Below, one piece after another: positions 4,913 through 12,580 of a DNA stretch of 14,361 nt; position 1 is the stretch's first letter; each line of letters begins with the position of its first letter. Below the pieces are notes generated by a model, which was not told the origin of the DNA, searched no databases, and was given only the letters and a program-made list of their open reading frames with translations. The stretch is from an uncultured Ruminococcus sp. (lineage in GTDB: Bacteria; Bacillota; Clostridia; Oscillospirales; CAG-272), in NCBI GenBank assembly GCA_902796505.1, contig CADBPA010000197.1, positions 1 to 14,361 on the forward strand, given 5' to 3'. The position numbers were made by a program, and so were the translations under genes.

Positions 4913-7630
4913 TCAGACCTTGCCTTCGAAATCCTCGTTCAGCGTGGGAGAGCCGAAGTCCGAACGGCAGGCGAGATTCGACACGGGAAGCGCGTCGTTG
5001 TAGATCGAATGGCGCAGCCTTCCGGGATAGCGTCCCTTGCGGATCGCGCGTTTCTTCTTTCTCGCGGCGCGTTTGTCGGCGCGCGCTTTCTTGCGGTCGT
5101 ACTTCTTCTGCGCTTTCGCGGCACGCTTCTGCGAGCGGCGCTCCGCACGGCTCTGATCCTTCTCGGAGAGCTCTCCGCGCGCTTCGGTATAGACGGTACC
5201 CTCCGCGGTCTTGTCGCGCAGGTAGAGTCCGGTCGCCGGGAGCAGTTCCGCTCCGGTATCCTCCGGAAGTCCGAGCGTCAGCACCTCTTCCACCTCTCCG
5301 GTCGTCTTGTCATACTTGCAATAACGAACCACCTCGGCGGAGATCGTCTCGTGCTCGACAAACTGCTCGCGGTTGAACTTGAACCAGAGGAACTTCGTAT
5401 TGTTGTAGAATCTCGTATCGCGCGGATCCATCTTCGGGACGCGGTAGAGCCTCTGCTCCGCCGAGGCGAAGAAGATGGTGTTCGCGTCAAATTCCTTATA
5501 GTCACGCACGTTGTAAGCGATCTTGCGGATCACGCCGGTGGACGGAGTGAGCCGGTAGAGCGAAACGGCGTTGTCGTTGCCGGCGGAGGCGTCGATCCGG
5601 TAGAAGAACACGTTTTTGCGCCCGGCGACGATGCGCTCCGGGAAAACGTCCCTGGCGATCGTGCGGTCGTCCTTGCCGGTCGTGAGGACCGAGTGGATCT
5701 CGTTGTCGTTTGTGAAGTAGTAGACGTACCCCGATCCGACGTGGATGAGCGAGGCGAAGCGGCAGGCGAGCAGCGTCCGGTTTTCTCCCGAAAGATCGAC
5801 CTTCAGCAGCGCGGCGTTTCTGCCCTCGCCCTTGACGTAGTAGATGAATCCGCCGTTTACGGTCAGGATATTCTTCGCGTCGGTGAGGATCTCGCGCCGG
5901 CAGGTACCGTCGAGTTTGACCGAAAGCAGATGCGATTCGGAGCCGCTGCTGACGATATAGAATACGCGGTCGCCTTCCAGCATAAAGAACTTGTGGATAT
6001 TGCGTTCGAGCAGCGTGGTCTCGCCGGAGGCCAGCTCCATCGAATAGAGATTCAGGTTGTCAAGATTCGGCGCGCAGAGCGAGAAAATGATGCGCTCCTC
6101 GGTGACCTTGTGGATCACGCAGTCGGAGTTCAGAAGTTGTTTGTCCTCGCCGGTCTTCAGGTTGAGGACGCGGAACTCGACGTCGTATTTGAACATCTCC
6201 GGCATCGCGGTGTAGAAGACGTTGTCGTCGGTGAAATCCATCACGTCGATGACCTCGTCCAGCACCGTCTCGCAGGTCAGGTCCTCCATATTGACGGCGA
6301 GCAGCGAATAGTTGTTGAACTTGTTGCGCACGCCCTTGAATTTTCTGCGGAAGAGCGAGAAGAACCAGGAGAAGCAGCCGGTCTTTTTCCAGCGGATCGG
6401 CAGTTTCTTGCGGATATAGAAGGTCTTTTCGTCGGAGGAAAGATAGACGTCCGCTCCCTGCTCGGCGCAGATGTAGTCGCCGGTGCGCCCCGCGTCGAGG
6501 ATCGAGACCTTGCCGGAGTTGTTCTGCGTGTCGTAGAGGCAGAGATACCGCTCGTCACGCAGGAAGAAAAGGTAGTTTCCGTAGGTGGCGATGATGCGGG
6601 AAATACCGGTCAGGCAGGGGTATTTTTCGGGAACGCCGTCCTTGATCGGGTAGAGCGAGAAGGTCGGCACTTCGTTGTAGGAGAGCTGCTCGCGGGTGTA
6701 GTACTTCTTTCCGCCGACTTCGAGATAGCGGTTGCCGAAGTAGAAGAAGGAGGTCAGCCGGCGGATGCGCTCCTCGCTGTCCTTGTATCCGCGGATGCGC
6801 ATCAGCTTGCGCAGAACGAGCGAGAGCGGAAGCCCCTCTTCCTGCGCCTTCAGTGCGTCGCGGTAGGTGTCCTCGGCGTCCACGCCGGACGCGGCGAGCT
6901 TCTCGGCGATCTGCTTCTGCTTCTGCTCCTCGGCTTCTTTCAGCGCGGGCAGGTCGAGCAGCTCCTTCACCTCGTGCAGAGGCGCGAACTTCTTGACGAG
7001 CTCGTAGAGGTCGAGGCGCATATCGTAGAGGTCGCGATTGGTGGCGCCGAGCTCCTCCGCGCACTGGATGGCGAGCTTCGCGTCTTTGCGGACGCGCGCC
7101 TTGTCGCGGCAGACGAGCGAGAGGATCGCCCGGTATTCTTCAAAAATATCGTAAACCGAGATGAGATCGTCCGCGTTGTACTGCGCGATCATCTTCGCCG
7201 AGAGGGTATCGAGAGCGTCGAGCGCGCGCCATGCCGCCGCCGTGACCGTGCGGTAGGCAAGCTGATAGGTTTTCGGATCGGTCGGATAGGCAAGCTTGCA
7301 GCCCTCCGCGAGCCGTTCGAGCTGCGGAAGCGAAAGCTTCGTCATCTCCGCGAGAGCCGACGTGTTCTCCCAGTCGTATTCGCGGCAGAACTGCGCATAG
7401 TACGCCAGCGCGTTCTCCGGCGAAGAGACGGAGGGGAGTCCTCCCTCGACCGTCGCGGTAAAGGAGACCGGCGCGCGGCGGGGAAGATCCGGCGCAAGAA
7501 GCCCCTCGGCGGCGAACTTACGGTCGCAGACCGGGCAGCAGATCACGCGCTCCTCCTGTTCGTAATCCAGCTTCGCGCCGCAATAAGGGCATATGCCCGA
7601 AATATAAAGCGTGCTTTTCTCGTCGTTCAT
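4913..7630 (-). CDS. Large zinc-ribbon / beta-propeller-like protein of unknown function
   Basis: 905 residues, family not firmly recognised. Order of parts: (1) a zinc ribbon at about 10-40, CPYC at 14-17 and CPVC at 32-35; (2) a mostly helical region to about residue 300, rich in Glu/Lys/Ala, with a TPR- or coiled-coil-like look; (3) a long beta region, about 320-780, with recurring segments of aromatic doublets such as NVFYTAM, RVFYIVSSG, GFIYYVKG, GYVYYFTND and NVFFYRID, resembling DUF5050-type propeller blades; (4) a very basic stretch, about 824-870 (KRAAKAQKKYDRKKARADKR and onward), and a short acidic end. No signal peptide or clear membrane helix, so probably cytosolic. Start: ATG at 7630 with GGAGGG six bases upstream; the in-frame TTG at 7636 touches that site and is excluded. 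Monocistronic, with its own strong promoter. Nucleic-acid binding by the ribbon or tail is only a guess. Confidence 0.85.
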   Translation of the reverse strand: MNDEKSTLYISGICPYCGAKLDYEQEERVICCPVCDRKFAAEGLLAPDLPRRAPVSFTATVEGGLPSVSSPENALAYYAQFCREYDWENTSALAEMTKLSLPQLERLAEGCKLAYPTDPKTYQLAYRTVTAAAWRALDALDTLSAKMIAQYNADDLISVYDIFEEYRAILSLVCRDKARVRKDAKLAIQCAEELGATNRDLYDMRLDLYELVKKFAPLHEVKELLDLPALKEAEEQKQKQIAEKLAASGVDAEDTYRDALKAQEEGLPLSLVLRKLMRIRGYKDSEERIRRLTSFFYFGNRYLEVGGKKYYTREQLSYNEVPTFSLYPIKDGVPEKYPCLTGISRIIATYGNYLFFLRDERYLCLYDTQNNSGKVSILDAGRTGDYICAEQGADVYLSSDEKTFYIRKKLPIRWKKTGCFSWFFSLFRRKFKGVRNKFNNYSLLAVNMEDLTCETVLDEVIDVMDFTDDNVFYTAMPEMFKYDVEFRVLNLKTGEDKQLLNSDCVIHKVTEERIIFSLCAPNLDNLNLYSMELASGETTLLERNIHKFFMLEGDRVFYIVSSGSESHLLSVKLDGTCRREILTDAKNILTVNGGFIYYVKGEGRNAALLKVDLSGENRTLLACRFASLIHVGSGYVYYFTNDNEIHSVLTTGKDDRTIARDVFPERIVAGRKNVFFYRIDASAGNDNAVSLYRLTPSTGVIRKIAYNVRDYKEFDANTIFFASAEQRLYRVPKMDPRDTRFYNNTKFLWFKFNREQFVEHETISAEVVRYCKYDKTTGEVEEVLTLGLPEDTGAELLPATGLYLRDKTAEGTVYTEARGELSEKDQSRAERRSQKRAAKAQKKYDRKKARADKRAARKKKRAIRKGRYPGRLRHSIYNDALPVSNLACRSDFGSPTLNEDFEGKV

Positions 7631-7669
7631 AATCAACCCTCCGATTATGATTTATAATAATTCTCTTTT

Positions 7670-7698
7670 ATTGTAGCACCCTTTTCGCGGTTTGTCAA
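7670..7698 (-). promoter_or_regulatory. Sigma-A promoter of the 905-residue gene
   Basis: Minus strand TTGACA (7698-7693), 17-bp spacer, TACAAT (7675-7670), with an extended -10 TG one base before the box. A/T-rich tracts upstream (about 7705-7740) could act as an UP element. The predicted start near 7663 leaves a leader of about 33 nt with GGAGGG. Confidence 0.85.
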
Positions 7699-7844
7699 GA
7701 GCAAAGAGACATATATTATAAAATATTTTCTTTTTTTCGTGCCGCGCGAGCCGGGAAATTCCGCGCACTCTTCCAGCATCTTCCTCTTTTTTGCGCTCCG
7801 CGGCGAAAAAAATTTCCGTCCGGGCGTTTTTTTGAAAAATCCTC

Positions 7845-7873
7845 TTGAAATGCCGCCGCAAAACCGTTATAAT
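7845..7873 (+). promoter_or_regulatory. Sigma-A promoter of nfnA-nfnB
   Basis: TTGAAA (7845-7850), 17-bp spacer, TATAAT (7868-7873). The expected start is near 7880, giving a leader of about 30 nt that contains AAAGGA at 7898-7903. It is divergent from the promoter at 7670-7698, about 150 bp away. Confidence 0.85.
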
Positions 7874-7910
7874 AATTTTATATTTCAAAACGCCGCGAAA
7901 GGAAAACACT

Positions 7911-8762
7911 ATGTATCGCATTGCAAAAAAGACGGTCCTGAACCCGACCGTGACCGAAATGTGGATCCACGCGCCGCTCGTCGCCGCCAAGGCGGAGCCG
8001 GGGCAGTTCATCATTCTGCGCGTGGACGAAGAGGGCGAGCGCATCCCCCTGACCGTTGCTGGCACCGACCGCGAGGCGGGGACCGTGCGCATTATTTTCC
8101 AGATCGTCGGCGCAACGACCGAGAAGCTGAATCACAAGGAAGCGGGCGATTTTATTCAGGACTTCGCCGGGCCGCTCGGCGTTCCCACCGTGACCGAGGG
8201 CATCCGCAGGGTGCTGATCGTCGGAGGCGGCGTCGGCTGTGCGATCGCCTACCCCGTGGCGAAAAAATTCCACGATCTCGGCTGCGAGGTCGTCTCGGTC
8301 ATCGGCTTCCGCTCGAAGGATCTCGTGATCCTCGAAGACGAATTCCGCGCGGCGTCCGACCGGCTGTTCGTCATGACCGACGACGGCAGTTACGGCAGGC
8401 AAGGCAACGTCTGCCTTCCGCTCGGCGAGATGTTCGGCGCGGGCGAACGGTTTGATAAGGTCATCGCCATCGGGCCGCTGATCATGATGAAATTCGTCGT
8501 CGAGGCGACGCGCCCGACCGGCATCCCCTGCGACGTTTCGATGAACCCGATCATGATCGACGGGACCGGAATGTGCGGCGGCTGCCGGCTGACGCTCTGC
8601 AGAGACGGCAGGCGTGTGACGAAATTCGCCTGTGTGGACGGGCCGGATTTCGACGGCTACGAGGTCGATTTCGACGAGGCGATGAGCCGCGGCAGTATGT
8701 ACCGCGAATTTGAAGCGCGCAAGAGAGAAGAGACCTGCAATCTCTTCAAAGCAGGGAAGTGA
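7911..8762 (+). CDS. nfnA: NfnA: FAD/[2Fe-2S] subunit of NADH-dependent ferredoxin:NADP+ oxidoreductase
   Basis: 283 residues, normal for this family (also annotated as sulfide dehydrogenase or ferredoxin-NADP reductase alpha subunit). With NfnB it forms a cytosolic electron-bifurcating transhydrogenase coupling NADPH oxidation to reduction of ferredoxin and NAD+, or the reverse. Seen in the sequence: flavin-binding RIPLT (44-48), nucleotide-binding VGGGVGCAIAYPVAKKF (104-120), and the C-terminal iron-sulfur segment DGTGMCGGCRLTLC (217-230) followed by FACVDGPDFDG (239-249). Cluster ligands are likely D217, C222, C225 and C241, as in characterised NfnA; C230 is extra. The ATG at 7911 has AAAGGA 7 nt upstream; the frame continues upstream but only over the promoter. 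The stop TGA is part of the nfnB ribosome site. The dihydroorotate dehydrogenase electron-transfer subunit is a relative, but adjacency to nfnB decides for NfnA. Confidence 0.92.
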   Translation: MYRIAKKTVLNPTVTEMWIHAPLVAAKAEPGQFIILRVDEEGERIPLTVAGTDREAGTVRIIFQIVGATTEKLNHKEAGDFIQDFAGPLGVPTVTEGIRRVLIVGGGVGCAIAYPVAKKFHDLGCEVVSVIGFRSKDLVILEDEFRAASDRLFVMTDDGSYGRQGNVCLPLGEMFGAGERFDKVIAIGPLIMMKFVVEATRPTGIPCDVSMNPIMIDGTGMCGGCRLTLCRDGRRVTKFACVDGPDFDGYEVDFDEAMSRGSMYREFEARKREETCNLFKAGK

Positions 8763-8771
8763 GGTAACGGT

Positions 8772-10199
8772 ATGGCGGATATGAAAACCATGAAAAAGCA
8801 CCCGATGCCCGAACAGGACGCGAAGGTGCGCGCACATAATTTTGACGAGGTGTCTTACGGCTATACCGAAGAGATCGCCGTTCTGGAAGCCGACCGCTGC
8901 CTGAACTGCAAAAATATGCCCTGCGTTTCGGGCTGCCCGGTCAACGTGCCGATCCCGGCCTTCATCGAGCGGGTGCGCGCGAAGGATTACGAAGGCGCAT
9001 ACGAGCGGATCTCGGCGGTCTCCTCTCTGCCCGCCGTCTGCGGAAGAGTCTGTCCGCAGGAGAGGCAATGCGAGGAAAAGTGCGTGCGCGGCATCAAGGG
9101 AGAGCCGGTCGCCATCGGCAGACTTGAACGCTTCGTCGCCGACCGCCACAACGCCGGAAAGAAAGCGCCCGCCGCGACCCCCACGCCGAACGGACGGCGC
9201 GTCGCCGTCATCGGATCCGGTCCCTCCGGGCCGACCTGCGCCGGAGATCTCGCCCGCCTCGGATACGGCGTGACCGTCTTTGAAGCGCTCCATACCGCCG
9301 GCGGCGTTCTGGTCTACGGCATCCCCGAATTCCGTCTTCCGAAGACGATCGTGCAAACAGAAGTTGACAATTTGAAGGCATTGGGCGTCGAAATCGAGAC
9401 GAACGTCATCATCGGAAAGACGCTGACCGTGGACGAAATTTTCGCAAAAGGATACGACGCGATCTTCATCGGATCGGGCGCCGGACTGCCGAATTTCATG
9501 GGCATTCCCGGCGAAAGCTACAAGGGCGTCTATTCGGCGAACGAGTTTCTCACGCGCTCGAACCTGATGAAGGCGTACAAAGAAGATCCCGAAACGCCGA
9601 TCATGAAGGGCGGCAGAGTCGCCGTCGTCGGCGGCGGAAACGTGGCGATGGACGCGGCGCGTACCGCGCTCCGGCTCGGTGCGGAGAAGGTCTATATCGT
9701 CTACCGCCGCTCGATGGAAGAGCTTCCGGCGCGCGCCGAGGAGGTGCATCACGCCGAGGAAGAGGGCGTCGAATTCCGTCTGCTCTACAACCCGACCGAG
9801 ATCCTCGGTTATCGGAATCCCGACGATCGGCGCGATCCGAAAAACGGCTTTGTCACCGGGATGCGCTGCGTCCGTATGCGGCTCGGCGAGCCGGATGAGC
9901 AGGGGCGCCGCCGCCCGGTCGAGATCCCCGGAAGCGAATTTCTGCTCGACGTGGACGTCGTCGTCATTGCGATCGGCACCTCGCCGAACCCCCTGATCAA
10001 GTCCACCACCGAGGGGCTGGAGGTCAACCGCCGCGGCGGCATCGTCGTCGAGGAAGCGACCGGGCAGACCAGCCGCGAGGGCGTTTTCGCCGGGGGCGAC
10101 GCGGTCACCGGCGCGGCGACCGTCATTTCGGCGATGGGAGCCGGCAAGATCGCCGCAAGAGCCATCGACGAGTATATCAAGAACAAATACAAATCCTAA
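8772..10199 (+). CDS. nfnB: NfnB: FAD/[4Fe-4S] subunit of the bifurcating transhydrogenase (annotated gltA-like)
   Basis: 475 residues, homologous to the glutamate synthase small subunit, with no large subunit nearby. The N-terminal dicluster domain has C43-x2-C46-x4-C51-x3-C55 and C90-x3-C94-x5-C100-x3-C104 for two [4Fe-4S] clusters. Then come an FAD site (VAVIGSGPSG, 144-153), the family-specific GGVLVYGIPEFRLPK (177-191), an NADP site (VAVVGGGNVAMDAARTALRLG, 283-303) and the terminal FAD contact GGDAVTGAATVISAMGAGK (441-459). By family knowledge NfnB holds the bifurcating FAD and binds NADPH, handing electrons to ferredoxin and, through NfnA, to NAD+. One oddity: SGPSGPTCAG has Pro where relatives usually have Leu after the GxGxxG glycine. 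The start ATG is 9 bases after the nfnA stop; GAGGT at 8761-8765 overlaps that stop. Confidence 0.92.
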   Translation: MADMKTMKKHPMPEQDAKVRAHNFDEVSYGYTEEIAVLEADRCLNCKNMPCVSGCPVNVPIPAFIERVRAKDYEGAYERISAVSSLPAVCGRVCPQERQCEEKCVRGIKGEPVAIGRLERFVADRHNAGKKAPAATPTPNGRRVAVIGSGPSGPTCAGDLARLGYGVTVFEALHTAGGVLVYGIPEFRLPKTIVQTEVDNLKALGVEIETNVIIGKTLTVDEIFAKGYDAIFIGSGAGLPNFMGIPGESYKGVYSANEFLTRSNLMKAYKEDPETPIMKGGRVAVVGGGNVAMDAARTALRLGAEKVYIVYRRSMEELPARAEEVHHAEEEGVEFRLLYNPTEILGYRNPDDRRDPKNGFVTGMRCVRMRLGEPDEQGRRRPVEIPGSEFLLDVDVVVIAIGTSPNPLIKSTTEGLEVNRRGGIVVEEATGQTSREGVFAGGDAVTGAATVISAMGAGKIAARAIDEYIKNKYKS

Positions 10200-10206
10200 A
10201 AGGAAC

Positions 10207-10226
10207 GGGGCTTTGCGAAAAGCCCC
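10207..10226 (+). other. Perfect GCGA-tetraloop hairpin at the nfnB-mutY junction
   Basis: GGGGCTTT (10207-10214), loop GCGA (a GNRA tetraloop), AAAGCCCC (10219-10226), then TTTG. It begins 7 bases after the nfnB stop and ends 10 bases before the mutY ATG. The T tail is too short for a good terminator; attenuation, 3'-end protection or control of mutY translation are possible. Confidence 0.75.
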
Positions 10227-10236
10227 TTTGAAATCT

Positions 10237-11307
10237 ATGCTGAAAAACACCGACCTTCTCGCCGGGGCGATCCCGCCGCTTACCCGGTGGTACGAGCAGA
10301 ACCGCAAGCCGCTCCCGTGGCGCGTCGAGCCGACGCCCTATCACGTCTGGATCTCGGAGATCATGCTCCAGCAGACGCGTATCGAGGCGGTGATCCCCTA
10401 CTACCAAAGATTCCTCGCCGAGCTTCCGGACGTACAAAGCCTCGCCGCCGTCGAGGACGACCGGCTGATGAAGCTCTGGCAGGGACTCGGCTATTACAGC
10501 CGCGCGCGCAATCTCAAAAAAGCGGCGATCCTGCTCTGCGAAGAGTACGGCGGCAGAATTCCCTTCGACGCCGAAAAACTCCGCCGCCTCCCCGGCGTCG
10601 GCGACTATACCGCCGGCGCGATCGCCTCGATCGCTTACGGAAGGCCGGAGCCTGCCGTGGACGGCAACGTGCTGCGCGTGGTCAGCCGCATCTGCGCCTG
10701 CCCGGACGATATCGCCCTGCCCGAAACCAAACGGGCGGTGACCGGGGCGCTGCGCGCGGTCTATCCCGAAGGCGAGGCGGCGTCGCTGCTCACGCAGGGG
10801 CTGATGGAACTCGGCGAGACGATCTGCGTTCCGAACGGATCTGCGCGCTGCGCTCTCTGCCCGATCCGCGATCTCTGCCGCGCCTGCGCCGAAGGCGATC
10901 CCGAACGCTACCCGACAAGAGCGCCGAAAAACGCCCGCCGCGTCGAGGAAAAAACCGTCCTTCTCCTCCTTGACGGACGCGGCCGCGCCGTCGTTCGCCG
11001 CCGCCCGGATACCGGGCTTCTCGCCGGGCTTTACGAATTCCCGATGAAAGAAAAGCTGCTCTCGGAGGATGAGGTCCGAGAGGCGCTCGAAGCCGAAGGA
11101 TTTGCCGTCGGATCGGTCGAAAATATCGGAAAAAGCAAACATTTGTTTACCCATATCGAGTGGAATATGGTCGGATACGCGATAAAATGCGAAAAGATCC
11201 CGCCGGAATACGAACGGGATCTGCGCGATATTTCCGAAATTCTCACCGATTGTGCGACGCCGACCGCCCTGAAAAAATACACCGCGAAGCTGCGCGCGCT
11301 GATCTGA
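10237..11307 (+). CDS. mutY: A/G-specific adenine DNA glycosylase
   Basis: Removes adenine mispaired with 8-oxoguanine. 356 residues from this start. Domains: N-terminal LPWR (26-29), WISEIMLQQTR (38-48) with catalytic E41, helix-hairpin-helix LPGVGDYTAGAI (118-129), PAVDGNVLRV (139-148) with catalytic D142, and a [4Fe-4S] motif with C197, C205, C208 and C214 (C-x7-C-x2-C-x5-C). A NUDIX-like lesion-recognition domain (about 235-350) includes LLLDGRGRAVVRRRP, GLLAGLYEFP and KHLFTHIEW. Start choice is uncertain. ATG at 10237 gives the usual N-terminus but has no Shine-Dalgarno site. TTG at 10213 has AGGA 8 nt upstream, would add eight residues, and lies inside the hairpin. Likely co-transcribed with nfnAB, since no strong terminator or promoter separates them. 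A terminator follows. Confidence 0.93.
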   Translation: MLKNTDLLAGAIPPLTRWYEQNRKPLPWRVEPTPYHVWISEIMLQQTRIEAVIPYYQRFLAELPDVQSLAAVEDDRLMKLWQGLGYYSRARNLKKAAILLCEEYGGRIPFDAEKLRRLPGVGDYTAGAIASIAYGRPEPAVDGNVLRVVSRICACPDDIALPETKRAVTGALRAVYPEGEAASLLTQGLMELGETICVPNGSARCALCPIRDLCRACAEGDPERYPTRAPKNARRVEEKTVLLLLDGRGRAVVRRRPDTGLLAGLYEFPMKEKLLSEDEVREALEAEGFAVGSVENIGKSKHLFTHIEWNMVGYAIKCEKIPPEYERDLRDISEILTDCATPTALKKYTAKLRALI

Positions 11308-11343
11308 CTTTTCGGGAAGACGCTTTGCGCCGCAGACGCAAAG

Positions 11344-11371
11344 GAGGCTGCCTTCAGCGGCGGCCTCTTTT
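11344..11371 (+). terminator. Terminator after mutY, overlapping the 3' end of the convergent gene
   Basis: GAGGCTGCC (11344-11352) pairs with GGCGGCCTC (11359-11367) with one G-T wobble, then TTTT and a T-rich run. A second stem lies just before it: CTTTGCG at 11323-11329 with CGCAAAG at 11337-11343. The stop codon of the minus-strand membrane protein sits in the 6-nt loop. Confidence 0.75.
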
Positions 11372-11779
11372 CCTTTTCGCTTTTTTCGCCTCGATCCTTC
11401 CGAGAAAGGCGAACAGTCCTCCGACGAGCAGATAGCAGAGCAGATTCATCGGCACAGAGAGCGAAAGCTTTCCGCCCGAAAGGATCAGCGAGCAGATCAG
11501 AAGCAGAAGGGCGAAGATCAGAAGCGGGATCGCGGTCAGCACCGCCGGCAGATCCTTGTGCCGCTTCGAGAGCAGAAACGCCGGGATCGCCCCCGAAACG
11601 AGAAACGCCGCGAGCGCCGCCGGGCGAAGGACGGAGAGCGGATCTTTCGTCGCGTAGCAGATGCCGCCGGCGATCAGCGCGCAGAGGACGAAGACCGCGG
11701 CGCACAAAAGCGTTCCGGTCAGAAGATATTTTCCGCCGAGCGTCGATCTTTCCCGCGTAAAAACAGAGCGTTGTGCCAT
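11354..11779 (-). CDS. Small four-helix membrane protein, TIGR04086/YrzE-like
   Basis: 141 residues. Four hydrophobic segments are visible, roughly at 18-41, 51-71, 79-100 and 109-126. A basic N-terminus and a strongly basic C-terminus (KKAKRKRGRR) suggest both ends face the cytoplasm. Length, four-helix layout and position directly downstream of yajC fit the TIGR04086 membrane family of clostridia, whose function is unknown to me. No catalytic motif is seen. The start is the ATG at 11779 with GGAGG at 11791-11787, spacing 7; a longer frame beginning ten codons earlier runs over that ribosome site. Between it and yajC lies an array of terminator-like repeats, so it may be partly uncoupled from yajC transcription, though I see no clear promoter of its own. 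Confidence 0.75.
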   Translation of the reverse strand: MAQRSVFTRERSTLGGKYLLTGTLLCAAVFVLCALIAGGICYATKDPLSVLRPAALAAFLVSGAIPAFLLSKRHKDLPAVLTAIPLLIFALLLLICSLILSGGKLSLSVPMNLLCYLLVGGLFAFLGRIEAKKAKRKRGRR

Positions 11780-11869
11780 AAATAATCCTCCGGATGATGG
11801 TTGATTCAATCTATTCCGAAGGGGCGCGATTTATTCCGCGGTGTTCGCTTTTTCTTCCTTTCTTATAAA

Positions 11870-12076
11870 AAAAGATCCCCCGTTTTTCGGGGCGCCGCCC
11901 GAAAAAAAGCTCCCCCGCTTTTTCCGCAGGGGAGTGGGGAGGTGAAGGTATCTTCCGCAACTTTATTCCCAAAAAAGCCCCCGTTTTTTCCGCAGGGGGG
12001 GTGGGGAAGGTATCTTCCGCAACTTTATTCCAAAAAAGATCCCCCGCTTTTCCGCGGGGGAGTGGGGAAGGGAAGG
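11870..12076 (-). repeat. Tandem array of terminator-like repeats between yajC and the membrane-protein gene
   Basis: Plus-strand units: a partial copy at 11870-11893, then 11902-11970, 11971-12031 and a truncated one at 12032-12076. A full unit (about 61-69 bp) is an A6-7 run, a CCCCCG-type arm, a short T-rich loop, a GGGGG arm, GTGGGGAAGG, and the tail TATCTTCCGCAACTTTATTC. Read on the minus strand, each unit is a G+C hairpin followed by T6-7, the form of an intrinsic terminator. The last copy touches the yajC stop codon. No gene is present in this stretch. Confidence 0.85.
12032..12060 (-). terminator. Intrinsic terminator of yajC
   Basis: On the minus strand CCCCCGC (12060-12054) pairs with GCGGGGG (12047-12041) over a 6-nt loop. 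ATC and six T follow (12037-12032). It begins 16 nt after the yajC stop codon and is the best-formed member of the repeat array. Confidence 0.85.
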
Positions 12077-12550
12077 TCAGGCGTTCGGATCGTCCTTCGG
12101 CTCGTCTTTCGGATCGTCTTTCGTTTTTTCCTTATCTTTTTTCCCGAAGAGCTTGAAGCCCTTCTTTTCTTCCTTCTTTTCTTCGGGCGCCGGCGAGGTC
12201 GCGGTACCCATGGTCTGCGCCGCAAGGTCTGCCATACGGACGTCTACCGAGCGGACGGCGGTTTTGAGGAAGCGGATCTTGGTCTTGTCCTTGGTGGTTT
12301 CGAGCACGAAGGTCTCGCCCTTGATGGAGACGACCTTGCCGATGATGCCTCCGATGGTGGTCACTTCATCGCCGACGGCGAGGCTGTCGCGCATTTCGGC
12401 GTCCTTCTTTTCCTGCTTCTTCTGGGGGCGGATCGTGAAGAAATAGAAAAATCCGATCAGCACGACGAAGATGACAAGATACATCCAGAGGGTGCTTCCG
12501 CCGCCGGCGGCGGTAGTTCCGTTTTCAAGCAAAAATGAGAGATGCGACAT
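12077..12550 (-). CDS. yajC: Preprotein translocase accessory subunit YajC
   Basis: 157 residues, somewhat longer than the usual 90-120 because of its tail. It is a single-pass membrane protein associated with SecDF/SecYEG. One transmembrane helix, LWMYLVIFVVLIGFFYFFTI at 21-40, is followed by the family motif RPQKKQEKK (41-49). Then comes the small beta domain with VGDEVTTIGGIIGKVVSI (59-76) and FVLETTKDKTKIRF (81-94). The extra C-terminus (about 115-157) is low-complexity, rich in Lys, Glu, Asp and Pro. The start is the ATG at 12550; GAAAGG at 12568-12563 lies 12 nt upstream, a rather long spacing. A longer frame upstream crosses the promoter and is rejected. It has its own sigma-A promoter and terminator. 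secD/secF are not in this window. Confidence 0.93.
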   Translation of the reverse strand: MSHLSFLLENGTTAAGGGSTLWMYLVIFVVLIGFFYFFTIRPQKKQEKKDAEMRDSLAVGDEVTTIGGIIGKVVSIKGETFVLETTKDKTKIRFLKTAVRSVDVRMADLAAQTMGTATSPAPEEKKEEKKGFKLFGKKDKEKTKDDPKDEPKDDPNA

Positions 12551-12580
12551 TTTTTTGAAAAACCTTTCTTGTTTTTTTCT

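Noticed and set aside
4865..7657. A 930-codon open frame on the plus strand opposite the 905-residue gene
   Set aside because: No ribosome site, product very Arg/Val/Glu-rich with no domain; it mirrors the codon pattern of the real minus-strand gene, which has promoter, Shine-Dalgarno and recognisable zinc ribbon.
7878..10307. An 809-codon open frame opposite nfnA-nfnB
   Set aside because: Antisense shadow of two well-supported genes in G+C-rich DNA; Arg/Asp/His-rich product without family features.
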